Shown one piece after another: positions 17,090 to 25,938 of a stretch of DNA of 38,334 bases. A program made the position numbers and the translations under genes. The notes below the pieces were generated by a model. That model was not told the DNA's origin, made no database searches, and was given only the letters and a program-made list of their open reading frames with translations. Each line of letters starts with the position of its first letter. The stretch's first letter is position 1. Source of the DNA: Peloplasma aerotolerans. GTDB lineage: Bacteria; Bacillota_I; Bacilli_A; Acholeplasmatales; Acholeplasmataceae. The stretch covers positions 1 through 38,334 of the forward strand of contig NZ_JASCXW010000018.1 in assembly GCF_030012175.1 (NCBI RefSeq). The letters run 5' to 3'.

Positions 17090-18460
17090 TTACATATGAA
17101 TTGGCTTATCAACTGCGCCATGTGCAGCTTCCATAACGATTTCAGATAACGTAGGATGCGGGTGAATTGTTTTAGCAATCTCAAACGCTGTTCCCTCAAG
17201 CTCCATCGTTACACCTATCTCAGCAATTAAATCTGATGCATTATATGCTAAAATGTGTGTCCCAATTATTTCTTTATACTTTTCACTTACAATCATTTTG
17301 ATTAAACCATCTTTTTCATTGTCAGCAAGTGATTTACCATTTCCAGCAAGTGGGAATGTTGATACTTTATATTTTAATCCTTTTTCTTTAGCTTCTTTTT
17401 CTGTTAATCCAATAGTTGCAATCTCTGGAGATCCATAGACTGCATTTGGTACACGATCATAACGCATTGATGCTTTATGACCCATAATATGTTCAGCAGC
17501 AACAATGCCTTCTGCTGAAGCGACATGTGCCAACATATATTTGCCATTAACGTCACCAATTGCGTATACATGATCAACACTTGTTTTCATGTGTTCATCT
17601 GTAACAATAGCATTTCGGTCCATTTTAAGATTTAGTGATTCTAACCCTTGCGAATTAGGCTTCATGCCTACTGATACTAAAATTGTATCTGCTTTAATTT
17701 TTTGATCTTTACCATCAAACGAGTAGGTAACTTCATGGTCTTTGACAGCTTTAACTTCAGCACCTGTAAAGATTTCAATGCCTTCTTTTTTAAGTACTTT
17801 GACATAAGCATTACGAATATCATCATCAATGGTTATTAAGATGTTATCCATTTTTTCTATAATCGTAACTTTTGATCCAAGTGCAGAAAAGATTGTTGCA
17901 AATTCAACACCGATAACTCCACCACCAATAACGACAAGTGATTTAGGTGCTTCTTTGATTTGTAATAACTCTTTATAGGTTACAGCAATTTCTTTTTCAT
18001 ATGCATCTTTTAAACCAGTAATTGGTGGAATAATTGGGCTTGCGCCTGTTGCGATTACTAAATTTTTAGTTTCATATGTTTCATCACCAACTTCTACTTT
18101 AGTTGGACTTAACACTTTACCAAATCCTTTAATGACATTCACACCATTTTTCTTTAATAGTGCTGATACACCTGTTGTCAAACGTTTAACGACTTGGTTT
18201 TTTCTTTTTAACATTTGAGTCCAATCAAAACTGATTTCACCATCAACAATAACACCATAATCTAGTGCATGTTGAATCGTTTTGTAGACTTTTGCGTTTT
18301 TTAACAATGTCTTAGTTGGTATACACCCATGATTCAAACAGATGCCACCAACATCTTCTTTCTCAATTAGGGCGACCTTAGCACCTAGTTGAGCTGCTTT
18401 AATAGCTGCAACATAACCACCTGGTCCACTACCTAAAATGATGATATCATATGTCTTCAT
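17090..18460 (-). CDS. lpdA: Dihydrolipoyl dehydrogenase, E3 of pyruvate dehydrogenase
   Basis: This FAD enzyme reoxidises the dihydrolipoyl group of E2 with NAD+. The start at 18460 is chosen because GAGG lies eight bases upstream; a GTG three codons earlier falls inside that ribosome site. The FAD-binding GSGPGG is at residues 10-15, the redox disulfide Cys41/Cys46 lies in GGICLNHGC, an NAD-binding GGGVIGVE follows in the middle, and the C-terminal HPHPTLSE (His435, Glu440) supplies the proton relay. The 456-residue length is normal and no lipoyl domain is fused at the N-terminus. It is the last gene of pdhABCD, 10 bases after E2. Confidence 0.95.
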   Translation of the reverse strand: MKTYDIIILGSGPGGYVAAIKAAQLGAKVALIEKEDVGGICLNHGCIPTKTLLKNAKVYKTIQHALDYGVIVDGEISFDWTQMLKRKNQVVKRLTTGVSALLKKNGVNVIKGFGKVLSPTKVEVGDETYETKNLVIATGASPIIPPITGLKDAYEKEIAVTYKELLQIKEAPKSLVVIGGGVIGVEFATIFSALGSKVTIIEKMDNILITIDDDIRNAYVKVLKKEGIEIFTGAEVKAVKDHEVTYSFDGKDQKIKADTILVSVGMKPNSQGLESLNLKMDRNAIVTDEHMKTSVDHVYAIGDVNGKYMLAHVASAEGIVAAEHIMGHKASMRYDRVPNAVYGSPEIATIGLTEKEAKEKGLKYKVSTFPLAGNGKSLADNEKDGLIKMIVSEKYKEIIGTHILAYNASDLIAEIGVTMELEGTAFEIAKTIHPHPTLSEIVMEAAHGAVDKPIHM

Positions 18461-18470
18461 TTTAATCACC

Positions 18471-19784
18471 TCAACTTAATAGTAACATCATCGGGTCATT
18501 TAATAAAGACTTAATTTTATTTAAAAATCTACCTGCTTCTGCTCCATCAATCACACGATGATCTACAGCGAGTGATAGTGGCAATGTATAAGCGGCTTTG
18601 ATTTCTCCGTTTTCTACAATAGGTTTTTGTTCGATTTTACCTATACCCAAAATACCAACTTCTGGATGGTTAATAATTGGAGTTCCGTAAGCTACATCTG
18701 CAGCACCGAAATTGGTGATAGAAAATGTTGTGTTTTGCAATTGAGAAAGTTGTATTTTTCTTGCTACAGTTTTATCTGCAACATCTCTAATTTCTTTTGC
18801 AAGTTCAAGAATACTCATTTGGTCTGCATCTTTAATATTGGGTACAATTAAACCATCTGGTGTATCGACAGCCATACCTAGATTAATATATTTCTTGTAA
18901 ATCATACGATCGTTTTCTTGATCAAAACTAGCATTGAAATTCGGGAACTCTTTAAGTGCTAATACAGTTGCTTTCATCACGAATGCCATGTAAGTTAACT
19001 TAATATCTTGAGCAGCTGCTTGCCCCTTTACCTTGTTTCTTAATTCAACAAGCTTATCAACAACAACTTCATCCATTAATACTGTATGTGGAATAATTTG
19101 CTTTGACAATGTCATTGATTTAACAATTGCTTTTCTAAGTTTAGATATTTCCACATATTCAACATCACCTTGTGCTGAAACAGTAACTTTTTGTTGTTGT
19201 CCTGAACTGCTAGATGAAGCCATTTTTTGGATGTCTTCTTTTAATACTCTTCCGTTTTCGCCAGTACCTTTAACTTTTTGGATATCAACGTTTAAGTCTT
19301 TAGCCATTTGTCTTGCAACTGGTGTAGCTAATACTTTTTTTGATTCTGAAGCATCAGATGATTCATTAGATTCATCACTTGCTTCCATTAAGTCTTCGGA
19401 TACATCAATAGATCCAATGACACCTGGAGCAGCTTTACTTTCAGATACTTTTCCATCATCTTTATCTTCATCGTCTTCATCATCTTTTGTTTCTTTTTTA
19501 GTTTCTTTTTTCTCTTCTTTTTTAGTTTCTTCCTCAGGTTCATCTCCAGATCCATCATCGATAATGACAATTGTTTCACCAACATTAATGGTTTCTCCTT
19601 CTTGAGCACCTAATTTTTTAATAACGCCATTAACAGGTGAAGGTAGTTCAGCATTAACTTTATCTGTTTCAACAACAACTAAAGTTTCCCCTTCTTCTAC
19701 CTTATCACCAACTTTGAAGTTCCATTTTAAAATCTTACCTTCATGAATACCTTCACCGACGTCAGCAAATTTAAAATCATACAT
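18471..19784 (-). CDS. pdhC: Dihydrolipoamide acetyltransferase, E2 of pyruvate dehydrogenase
   Basis: E2 forms the core of the complex and moves the acetyl group from E1 to coenzyme A. One lipoyl domain occupies residues 1-77, with the modified Lys42 in ETDKVN. A strongly charged linker (78-118, Lys/Glu/Asp runs) follows. The E1/E3-binding domain is at 151-187 (TPVARQMAKDLNV and GTGENGRVLKEDI), then the acyltransferase domain to residue 437 with catalytic His409 and Asp413 in DHRVIDG. The C-terminus LLNDPMMLLLS resembles other PDH E2 proteins. A branched-chain or acetoin E2 is less likely, given the E1 genes. It ends with TGA and is followed by lpd. Confidence 0.95.
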   Translation of the reverse strand: MYDFKFADVGEGIHEGKILKWNFKVGDKVEEGETLVVVETDKVNAELPSPVNGVIKKLGAQEGETINVGETIVIIDDGSGDEPEEETKKEEKKETKKETKDDEDDEDKDDGKVSESKAAPGVIGSIDVSEDLMEASDESNESSDASESKKVLATPVARQMAKDLNVDIQKVKGTGENGRVLKEDIQKMASSSSSGQQQKVTVSAQGDVEYVEISKLRKAIVKSMTLSKQIIPHTVLMDEVVVDKLVELRNKVKGQAAAQDIKLTYMAFVMKATVLALKEFPNFNASFDQENDRMIYKKYINLGMAVDTPDGLIVPNIKDADQMSILELAKEIRDVADKTVARKIQLSQLQNTTFSITNFGAADVAYGTPIINHPEVGILGIGKIEQKPIVENGEIKAAYTLPLSLAVDHRVIDGAEAGRFLNKIKSLLNDPMMLLLS

Positions 19785-19798
19785 AGTTTGACCTCCTC

Positions 19799-20776
19799 TT
19801 AGAATTTAGCTACTTTTAATATCTCAGCAGCAATTCTTTCTGGTTGAACAAAATGATAATGTTCACCTTTAGCTAAAGGAACAGTAATGTCATAACCAGT
19901 AACTCTAGCTGGTGCTGCTTCTAGGTGTAAAAATGCTTTCTCATTGACTAAAGAAATAAGTTCAGCACCTGGTCCATATGTTTTAACTGCTTCTTGTACT
20001 ACCAAGAAACGACCAGTTTTTTTAACTGAGTTGATAATCGTTTCTTCATCAATTGGATTGATTGTTCTTAAATCAATTAATTCAATATCAATATTTTCAT
20101 CTTTAATTAATTCCATTGCTTTTACAACTTCTCTCACGATTGGTCCCCAAGCAACGACAGTCATGTCTTTACCCTTTTTAACAACTTTCGCTTTTCCAAT
20201 AGGTATGCGATACATTTCTTCAGGTACTTCTTGTTTACCTGCACGATAAATACGCTTAGGTTCCATAAAAATAACTGGGTCTGGATCTTCAATTGCTGAA
20301 ATCATTAAGCCCTTAGCATCATATGGTGTTGAAGGCATTACGACTTTTAGACCAGGAATATGACCTAATAATGTTTCAAGACTCTCTGAGTGGTGTTCTA
20401 AGGCTCTAATACCTCCACCAACAGGAAATCTTACAACGATTGGTAGACCATAACGTCCTCTTGTTCTATTTCTATATCTAGCCATGTGAGTAACAATTTC
20501 AGTATAACCAGGAAATACGAATCCGTCAAATTGAATTTCGGCAATAGGAATCAATCCATTGATAGCCATGCCTACTGCACTACCTGTGATTGCTGCTTCA
20601 GCAATCGGAGTATCAAATACACGGTCTTCGCCATATTTCTTTTGTAATCCGGCAGTAACTCTAAACACGCCACCTTCAAAACCTGTATCTTCACCAAAAA
20701 CAACGACACGTTCATCGTCTGCAAGTTTTTGATCAAGTGCTTGGTTGATTGCTCCTAATAATGTTAATGCTGCCAT
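19799..20776 (-). CDS. pdhB: Pyruvate dehydrogenase E1 beta subunit
   Basis: With the alpha subunit it decarboxylates pyruvate using thiamine diphosphate. The transketolase-type pyrimidine-binding domain shows VVFGEDTGFEGGVFRVT near residue 24 and FDTPIAEAAITG near 54, whose Glu is the conserved cofactor-activating residue. The C-terminal domain starts near residue 200 and contains DLRTINPID. At 325 residues it is typical of PdhB in Firmicutes. It starts two bases after the E1 alpha stop and lies 14 bases before E2, so all four subunits should be made from one message. Confidence 0.95.
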   Translation of the reverse strand: MAALTLLGAINQALDQKLADDERVVVFGEDTGFEGGVFRVTAGLQKKYGEDRVFDTPIAEAAITGSAVGMAINGLIPIAEIQFDGFVFPGYTEIVTHMARYRNRTRGRYGLPIVVRFPVGGGIRALEHHSESLETLLGHIPGLKVVMPSTPYDAKGLMISAIEDPDPVIFMEPKRIYRAGKQEVPEEMYRIPIGKAKVVKKGKDMTVVAWGPIVREVVKAMELIKDENIDIELIDLRTINPIDEETIINSVKKTGRFLVVQEAVKTYGPGAELISLVNEKAFLHLEAAPARVTGYDITVPLAKGEHYHFVQPERIAAEILKVAKF

Positions 20777-20778
20777 GA

Positions 20779-21864
20779 TTATTTCCCTCCTTTATCTTCA
20801 AACTGCTTAGCGTACTCATATTGTTCTTTAAGTTGAGGTGTCATTTCTGCATATGTGTATTTGAAGATATCTTCAAGTTCTTCCACACCGCTTTCTTCAA
20901 CTTTCTTAAATGTTTCGCCAACAAATTTTTTATTTTCTTCTTCTAATTTTTCTTCTTCTTTTTCGCTCCAATAACCTTTATCAATTAAATATTTCTTGAA
21001 TCTAATCATCGGATCTTTCTTTTCCCACTCTGCAACTTCTTCATCCTTACGATATATCGTTGGATCATCAGAAGTGGTATGTGCTCCAAGACGATAAGTC
21101 ACAGCTTCAATTAATACTGGACCTTTACCTGAACGTGCATGTTCAATTGCTTCTTTAGTTGCAACATACATCGCAAGCACATCATTACCATCGACTTGAA
21201 TACCGGGAATTCCAAATGCAACAGCTTTTTGAGCTAATGTTTCAGCTTTGGTAGCCTTACTTCTGTGTGTTGAGATTGCATAATGATTATTTTGAATAAC
21301 TGCAACCATAGGCACATCAAAAACACCTGCAAAGTTCATACCTTCGTAGAACTCTCCATGAGATGTTCCTCCATCACCAATCATAACAACAGAAACTTCT
21401 TTTTTCTTTAATATTTTACTTGCATATGCAATACCTGCTGCATGGTTAATTTGTGAACCGATGATCACATCGATTGGCAATACTTTAACACCTTCATCAA
21501 AGTGATTACCCCATTCATTACCATACCAATATAAATATGCTTGTTCTAAGGTGACACCACGATATAACATGGCGTTAAGTTCTCTAAATGCTGGTACAAA
21601 CCAATCTTGTTCAGCCATAGCTGCTGCTGCACCAACTTGTGCTGCTTCTTGGCCACGATTTGGAGCATACGTCAACATACGTCCTTGTCTTTGATATTGT
21701 ACAGCTTTTAAGTCAGCTACACGACCAAGCGACATGATTTTGTACATTTGTAGCAACTCTTTTTTACTAATTTTTGGTTCCAAATCAGGATTTGTAATTT
21801 TTCCTTTAGGATCTAAAATCTTGAGTTGTTGTTTCTTTTGTGGATCATATTTGTCAAATAACAT
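20779..21864 (-). CDS. pdhA: Pyruvate dehydrogenase E1 alpha subunit
   Basis: This subunit carries the thiamine diphosphate site of E1. The cofactor motif runs from GDGG at residue 163 to NN at 192-193, inside GDGGTSHGEFYEGMNFAG and the following strand. The phosphorylation-loop region (STHRSKATKAETLAQKA) follows, as in Gram-positive E1 alpha proteins. Length 361 is normal; residues 1-35 form a Lys/Pro-rich N-terminal arm. The ribosome site GGGAGGAA precedes the ATG, and a TTGAAT-17-TATAAT promoter is 33-61 bases upstream. First gene of pdhABCD. Confidence 0.95.
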   Translation of the reverse strand: MLFDKYDPQKKQQLKILDPKGKITNPDLEPKISKKELLQMYKIMSLGRVADLKAVQYQRQGRMLTYAPNRGQEAAQVGAAAAMAEQDWFVPAFRELNAMLYRGVTLEQAYLYWYGNEWGNHFDEGVKVLPIDVIIGSQINHAAGIAYASKILKKKEVSVVMIGDGGTSHGEFYEGMNFAGVFDVPMVAVIQNNHYAISTHRSKATKAETLAQKAVAFGIPGIQVDGNDVLAMYVATKEAIEHARSGKGPVLIEAVTYRLGAHTTSDDPTIYRKDEEVAEWEKKDPMIRFKKYLIDKGYWSEKEEEKLEEENKKFVGETFKKVEESGVEELEDIFKYTYAEMTPQLKEQYEYAKQFEDKGGK

Positions 21865-21896
21865 GATTTAAATTCCTCCCTTGCTTTTGCACTATT

Positions 21897-21925
21897 ATTA
21901 TACTTGACGTAGTGCTTTTATTCAA
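21897..21925 (-). promoter_or_regulatory. Promoter of the pdh operon
   Basis: The minus strand has TTGAAT (21925-21920) and TATAAT (21902-21897) with a 17-base spacer. The start point would fall near 21890, giving a leader of about 25 bases before the pdhA ATG. Confidence 0.7.
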
Positions 21926-22049
21926 AAGCTTTGCTTAAAGGAATGATAAATAATAAAATATAGGTTTTTGTGTGGGTTTTTCGTGTTAAATAAGCCATAA
22001 ATTAGATTAAGTCATGTCAAGGAATATACATTTGAAATGGAATAAAAAC

Positions 22050-22082
22050 ATAAAAAAAAGGAAATTATTGAATAATCTCCTT
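22050..22082 (-). terminator. Terminator after agmatinase
   Basis: An 11-pair hairpin with one mismatch (22058-22069 with 22071-22082, in practice a short AT-rich loop at the tip) is followed on the minus strand by TTTTTTTTATG. It starts 11 bases after the agmatinase stop and separates this operon from pdhA. Confidence 0.75.
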
Positions 22083-22092
22083 ATTTGTTTGA

Positions 22093-22962
22093 TTAACGTT
22101 TTTCGCGATTCATTTGAAGAAGCAAAACCATTTCTCTAAGCGTTTTAGCTGCAACCGCAGTTGATGCACCGCTTGGATCAAGCATTGGTGCTAATTCAAC
22201 AAAATCCGCTCCAACAAAGTTATTTAGTTTTTGAAATTGATCAAATGCCCATAATAAATCCTTATATTGCATTCCACCTGGTTCAGGTGTACCTGTACCT
22301 GGGAAAACTGCTGGATCTAAGACATCTAAATCAATGGTTACATAAACAGGAACATCTTTTAATTGCTCACAAATCTCATCTAAACCTTCAAAGTCAAACT
22401 TTCTCATATGTGTATGTCCTTGAGCTGACCAATCAAATTCTGGTTTTTCACCACTTCTAATTCCGAATTGATAGATTTTTCCATCACCAACAAACTTGTG
22501 AACATGTCTTAAAAATGTTGCATGAGATAAATCTCTACCATAAAATGATTCTCTCAAATCTGTGTGTGCGTCTAGTTGTATAATATGAAGATTTGGATAT
22601 TTTTCAAATACTGCTTTAATGACTGGATAACTTACTAAATGTTCGCCACCAACCATCATTGGTGTTTTCCCATCATTTAAAATCTGTTTAGTTGTCTTGT
22701 AGACAATGTCTAATGCGTCTTCTACAGCACCAATAGGTAAATCAAGATCACCAACATCTGCAGTCTTAAATTCGTTTAAATCTCTTTCTCTATAAGGTGA
22801 GTACCACTCAACACCAATAGAATCTACACGAATCGCATTTCCTGCAAATCTTGTGCCTGGTCTAAAAGATGTTGTTGAATCCATAGGGACACTGAAGATC
22901 ACCACATCTGCTTCTTCATAGCTGCTTTTACAGCTTTGAAAAGATAAATCAACTTTATTCAT
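22093..22962 (-). CDS. speB: Agmatinase (ureohydrolase family)
   Basis: It should hydrolyse agmatine to putrescine and urea using two manganese ions. The metal ligands are in GGEHL, DAHTDLR, SHATFLRH and DLDVLDPAVFPGTGTPEPGG, and the last stretch is typical of agmatinase rather than arginase. I take the start as the ATG at 22962 (289 residues). It overlaps the end of the decarboxylase gene by eight bases and has GGAG 11 bases upstream. An ATG at 22971 is possible but sits only two bases from GGAG. Being coupled to an arginine decarboxylase makes the agmatine assignment firm. No spermidine synthase gene follows; a terminator does. Confidence 0.9.
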   Translation of the reverse strand: MNKVDLSFQSCKSSYEEADVVIFSVPMDSTTSFRPGTRFAGNAIRVDSIGVEWYSPYRERDLNEFKTADVGDLDLPIGAVEDALDIVYKTTKQILNDGKTPMMVGGEHLVSYPVIKAVFEKYPNLHIIQLDAHTDLRESFYGRDLSHATFLRHVHKFVGDGKIYQFGIRSGEKPEFDWSAQGHTHMRKFDFEGLDEICEQLKDVPVYVTIDLDVLDPAVFPGTGTPEPGGMQYKDLLWAFDQFQKLNNFVGADFVELAPMLDPSGASTAVAAKTLREMVLLLQMNREKR

Positions 22963-24442
22963 AATCGTCATCGCTCCATTTTTCCCAATATTCTTTATCA
23001 ATTATTTTAATATAACCACCTTCAGTATCACTTAGAATTACTGAACCACTTCTTTGATAAAAGTCTAAGTCATCTAATATATCTTGACTAATAACTTCAC
23101 CAGGAATAACGATTGGAATACCTGGTGGATAAATCATCACTGATTCTGCAGCAATTTCATCAACTGCTTGATTGAGAGGTACATACTTTTTAGGTGCATG
23201 ATATGCCTCTCTCGGTCTTGTATAAGCTTCTGGATAAACATATTTGACTTTTGGAAGTAATGGTTCTAATTCCATTGGTATATACTTATCAGATATAATT
23301 TTGAGTGCTTTTACTAATGCATTTAAATCTTCTTGTTTTGTTCCTATGGATAACACAGCTAATATTAAATGTGTTTCAGCTAGTTCAAGCTGGATATGAT
23401 GCTCATCAAATAACTCTTTATACACGTCAAAACCTGTAATACCGATATCAGATACTTTAACAATAATTTTTGTTTGATCATATCCATAAGCATTTTTGGT
23501 TTTGAAATATGTTTCATCAGCTGTTTTTAATCCGGGAATTTGATTGATTTCTTCTCTTGTCTTTTTTGCCATCTCAATTAAGATCGGTAACTGTTTTGGG
23601 CCATCATTATAAATGGTCTTTCTAGCGACATCTAAACTAGCCATAAGTAAACTACTTGGTGATGTGCTTTGAATCATGTTAATGGTTGATCTTAACCGAA
23701 TATGATCTACACGAGGACCTTGTGTAATTAAAATAGAACTTTGTGTGAGTGAACCAACAGTTTTATGAAGTGAACAAGACCCCATATCAGCTCCAGCTTC
23801 CATGGATCCGATGGGAAGTTGGTCTGAAAAAGGGAAGTGTGAGCCATGTGCTTCGTCAACAATTACCATCATATCATGCTCATGTGCTAAATCTACGATT
23901 CGTTTTAAGTCACTTGTAACTCCAAAATAAGTGGGATTAATAACAAACACTGCTTGAGCATCTGGATTTTCTATAATTGCAGTTTCGATATCATGATATT
24001 CCATATGGTTTGCAATACCTAATACGCTGTCAATATAAGGTTTAACAAATATTGGTACAGCACCACTTAATATTAATGCATTGATTGCTGATTTATGGAC
24101 ATTTCGAGGTAAAATGATTTTTTCTTTAGCGCGGCAAACTGACATAATCATGGATAAGATACCCATGGTCGTTCCACCAGTTAAAAAATAAGCTTTTTCC
24201 GCTCCAAAAGCATCCGCCATTAATTCAGCAGCTTCTTTAATAACACCAGTCGGTCTATTTAAATTATCTAAACCTCTAGGGGCATTTGCGTCTAGTTTAT
24301 ACATCTGATTGCCTGCGTAGTCAATCATATCGTTTTTTAAGTGTCCGAGCTTATGCCCAGGCACGTCATGACAAATCGTATTGCTTTCGGCATATTCTAA
24401 AAGTTTTGTATAAAAGGGTGTCAATTGATGATCCTTTTCCAT
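22955..24442 (-). CDS. speA: Arginine decarboxylase, Orn/Lys/Arg family (SpeA type)
   Basis: This PLP enzyme probably converts arginine to agmatine, the substrate of the next gene. It is the short form of the fold-type I decarboxylases (495 residues, no response-regulator-like wing domain), as in Bacillus SpeA. The cofactor lysine is Lys227 in SCSLHKTVG, the PLP-binding Asp196 lies in VDEAHGSH, and FLTGGTTMG near residue 86 binds the phosphate. A C-terminal domain begins near residue 385. Lysine or ornithine decarboxylase activity cannot be excluded from sequence alone, but the overlapping agmatinase gene argues for arginine. The gene is divergent from the mscS-like gene. Confidence 0.9.
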   Translation of the reverse strand: MEKDHQLTPFYTKLLEYAESNTICHDVPGHKLGHLKNDMIDYAGNQMYKLDANAPRGLDNLNRPTGVIKEAAELMADAFGAEKAYFLTGGTTMGILSMIMSVCRAKEKIILPRNVHKSAINALILSGAVPIFVKPYIDSVLGIANHMEYHDIETAIIENPDAQAVFVINPTYFGVTSDLKRIVDLAHEHDMMVIVDEAHGSHFPFSDQLPIGSMEAGADMGSCSLHKTVGSLTQSSILITQGPRVDHIRLRSTINMIQSTSPSSLLMASLDVARKTIYNDGPKQLPILIEMAKKTREEINQIPGLKTADETYFKTKNAYGYDQTKIIVKVSDIGITGFDVYKELFDEHHIQLELAETHLILAVLSIGTKQEDLNALVKALKIISDKYIPMELEPLLPKVKYVYPEAYTRPREAYHAPKKYVPLNQAVDEIAAESVMIYPPGIPIVIPGEVISQDILDDLDFYQRSGSVILSDTEGGYIKIIDKEYWEKWSDDDYE

Positions 24443-24569
24443 GGTTTACCCACCTTTCAAAATGCAAATCTATTTTAACACTTTTCTATACTTTTTTACA
24501 GTTTTTTATATTTTTTATTCAAGAAAACTTTTTTAATATCAGTTTCAACAGGTTTGTGGTTAAAAATGT

Positions 24570-24575
24570 TATAAT
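24570..24575 (+). promoter_or_regulatory. Extended -10 promoter of the mscS-like gene
   Basis: TGTTATAAT (24567-24575) is an extended -10 located 28 bases before the ATG. No good -35 lies at the usual distance (TTTCAA at 24543 would need a 21-base spacer). The ribosome site AAAGGAG follows. Confidence 0.6.
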
Positions 24576-24602
24576 ATAGGAAAGTACGAAAGGAGTTAAC
24601 TT

Positions 24603-25745
24603 ATGAATCTTACATTATTTTTAAACGGGGTTGCTATTAATTCGATGTTAACTGCAGCAATCGTTGTTGGCATCGTTTGCTTGCTCATCGTAGAGCGTAT
24701 TATTCTTAAAAAGCTTGAAGATATTATTAAAAAATGGATCGTCATTCTTGTATTTCTTTTTTCATTTGCATTATTGATTGCAGGAACATTTGCTATTTTA
24801 CTCATATGGGGTGTTGAGATTATGCAATACCTTCAAGATTCGTGGTACTCTATAGTAACAACATTAATGAATAGCGTTGGAAAACTGGTTAGTAGTGCCA
24901 TTATCATCTTTATTTCATTACTCATTTTAAAGTTTTCAAAAATGGCATTTAGGACAGTTGGAACAAAACCTGGTCCTATGCAAAGACGCAAAAGAACGAT
25001 AGCTAAAGTATCAACAAGTATTATCAAATATCTAGTTGGCGTAATTACAATATTAATCGTATTATCTGTATGGGGTATCAATGTTGCTCCAGCGCTTGCT
25101 GGGTTAGGTATTATGGGACTTGTTATTGGACTTGGTGCACAAAAATTTATACATGATTTAATCAGTGGTTTCTTCATTGTATTCGAACATCATTTTGATG
25201 TTGGAGACGTTATTGAAGTTCAGGGTTTCAAAGGTGAAGTTACAAGTATCGGTCTTAAAACAACAAAATTAAGAAATTGGAAAGGTGATGTAAAGATTCT
25301 ATCAAATGGTGAAATCTCTAATCTATTAAACTATTCCATTAATCCATCTACTGCTGTTGTTGAATTCGGTATTGCATATCAAGAAAACATGCAACAAACA
25401 ATTGATTTACTCAATGAAGAATTACCTAAATTGAGAAAAGATTTACCTGACATTATTGAAGATCCGAAAGTTGTAGGAGTTATAAACTTAAATAGTAGTA
25501 GTGTCGACATGAGAGTTGTTGCAAAAACGCTTAATGAAAAACATTATGCAGTTGAAAGGGAATTAAGAAAACAAATCAAAATTATTCTTGATAACAATAA
25601 CATTGAAATTCCATTCCCACAAGTTGTTGTTAATCAACCAACAGTAAGACCTAAAACAACAAAGAAAAAAAGTCAAGAAATAGACAGTCAAAGTATCGAA
25701 GATGGAAACGTTGAAAGTCAATTCCCTGAGAAGGTTAATACATAA
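24603..25745 (+). CDS. mscS: Mechanosensitive ion channel, MscS family
   Basis: This membrane channel opens under membrane tension and protects against osmotic down-shock. Hydrophobic segments lie at about residues 8-31, 45-72, 93-112, 136-160 and 163-192. The last is the pore-lining helix with the glycine/alanine pattern GLGIMGLVIGLGAQ. It is followed by the MscS beta domain with VGDVIEVQGFKGEV and the helix-turn KILSNGEISN. At 380 residues with extra N-terminal helices it is closer to YkuT or YnaI than to the small E. coli MscS. The tail after about residue 345 is polar and charged (TTKKKSQEIDSQS). It stands alone with its own promoter and terminator. Confidence 0.9.
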   Translation: MNLTLFLNGVAINSMLTAAIVVGIVCLLIVERIILKKLEDIIKKWIVILVFLFSFALLIAGTFAILLIWGVEIMQYLQDSWYSIVTTLMNSVGKLVSSAIIIFISLLILKFSKMAFRTVGTKPGPMQRRKRTIAKVSTSIIKYLVGVITILIVLSVWGINVAPALAGLGIMGLVIGLGAQKFIHDLISGFFIVFEHHFDVGDVIEVQGFKGEVTSIGLKTTKLRNWKGDVKILSNGEISNLLNYSINPSTAVVEFGIAYQENMQQTIDLLNEELPKLRKDLPDIIEDPKVVGVINLNSSSVDMRVVAKTLNEKHYAVERELRKQIKIILDNNNIEIPFPQVVVNQPTVRPKTTKKKSQEIDSQSIEDGNVESQFPEKVNT

Positions 25746-25764
25746 GAAACTTAAGGTTAAAAAT

Positions 25765-25791
25765 AAAACGGCATTAACTTAATGTCGTTTT
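25765..25791. terminator. Bidirectional terminator between the mscS-like gene and the feo operon
   Basis: A 12-bp hairpin (25765-25776 with 25780-25791) is flanked by a T run on the plus strand (25788-25794) and by A-rich sequence at 25757-25768, which gives a T-rich tail on the minus strand. The two operons converge here, and the hairpin overlaps the stop of the 54-residue Feo protein. Confidence 0.75.
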
Positions 25792-25938
25792 TTTCTTTGT
25801 CGAACACTCATCTACACAACTTTTAGCATATGCACATCTAGAGCATATGTCATCATCTTTACGAACAACCATTCTAAATACGATTAGCCCTACCATTAAC
25901 CCTATAACAATAACAATAACTATATCTGCTGCTGTCAT
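25774..25938 (-). CDS. FeoB-associated Cys-rich membrane protein (54 aa)
   Basis: This short gene encodes one membrane helix (about residues 5-25) followed by a basic then acidic stretch and four cysteines in the pattern CSRCAYAKSCVDEC (Cys32, 35, 41, 45). That layout matches the small FeoB-associated Cys-rich proteins of Firmicutes, which are thought to help iron entry or metal sensing at FeoB. Its ATG overlaps the FeoB stop as ATGA, so it should be translated by coupling. No separate strong ribosome site is needed, though GAGGTGATC lies upstream within feoB. The stop is inside the bidirectional terminator. Function beyond association with Feo is not established here. Confidence 0.85.
   Translation of the reverse strand: MTAADIVIVIVIGLMVGLIVFRMVVRKDDDICSRCAYAKSCVDECSTKKKTTLS

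Noticed and set aside
19033-19605. Plus-strand frame of 190 codons opposite the E2 gene
   Set aside because: Its Ser-rich product is the reverse reading of the Lys/Glu/Asp linker of E2 (runs of GAA, AAA, GAT), not a gene.
21940-22040. Possible riboswitch or long leader upstream of pdhA
   Set aside because: The promoter at 21897-21925 gives a leader of only about 25 bases, and I see no conserved fold in the region beyond it.
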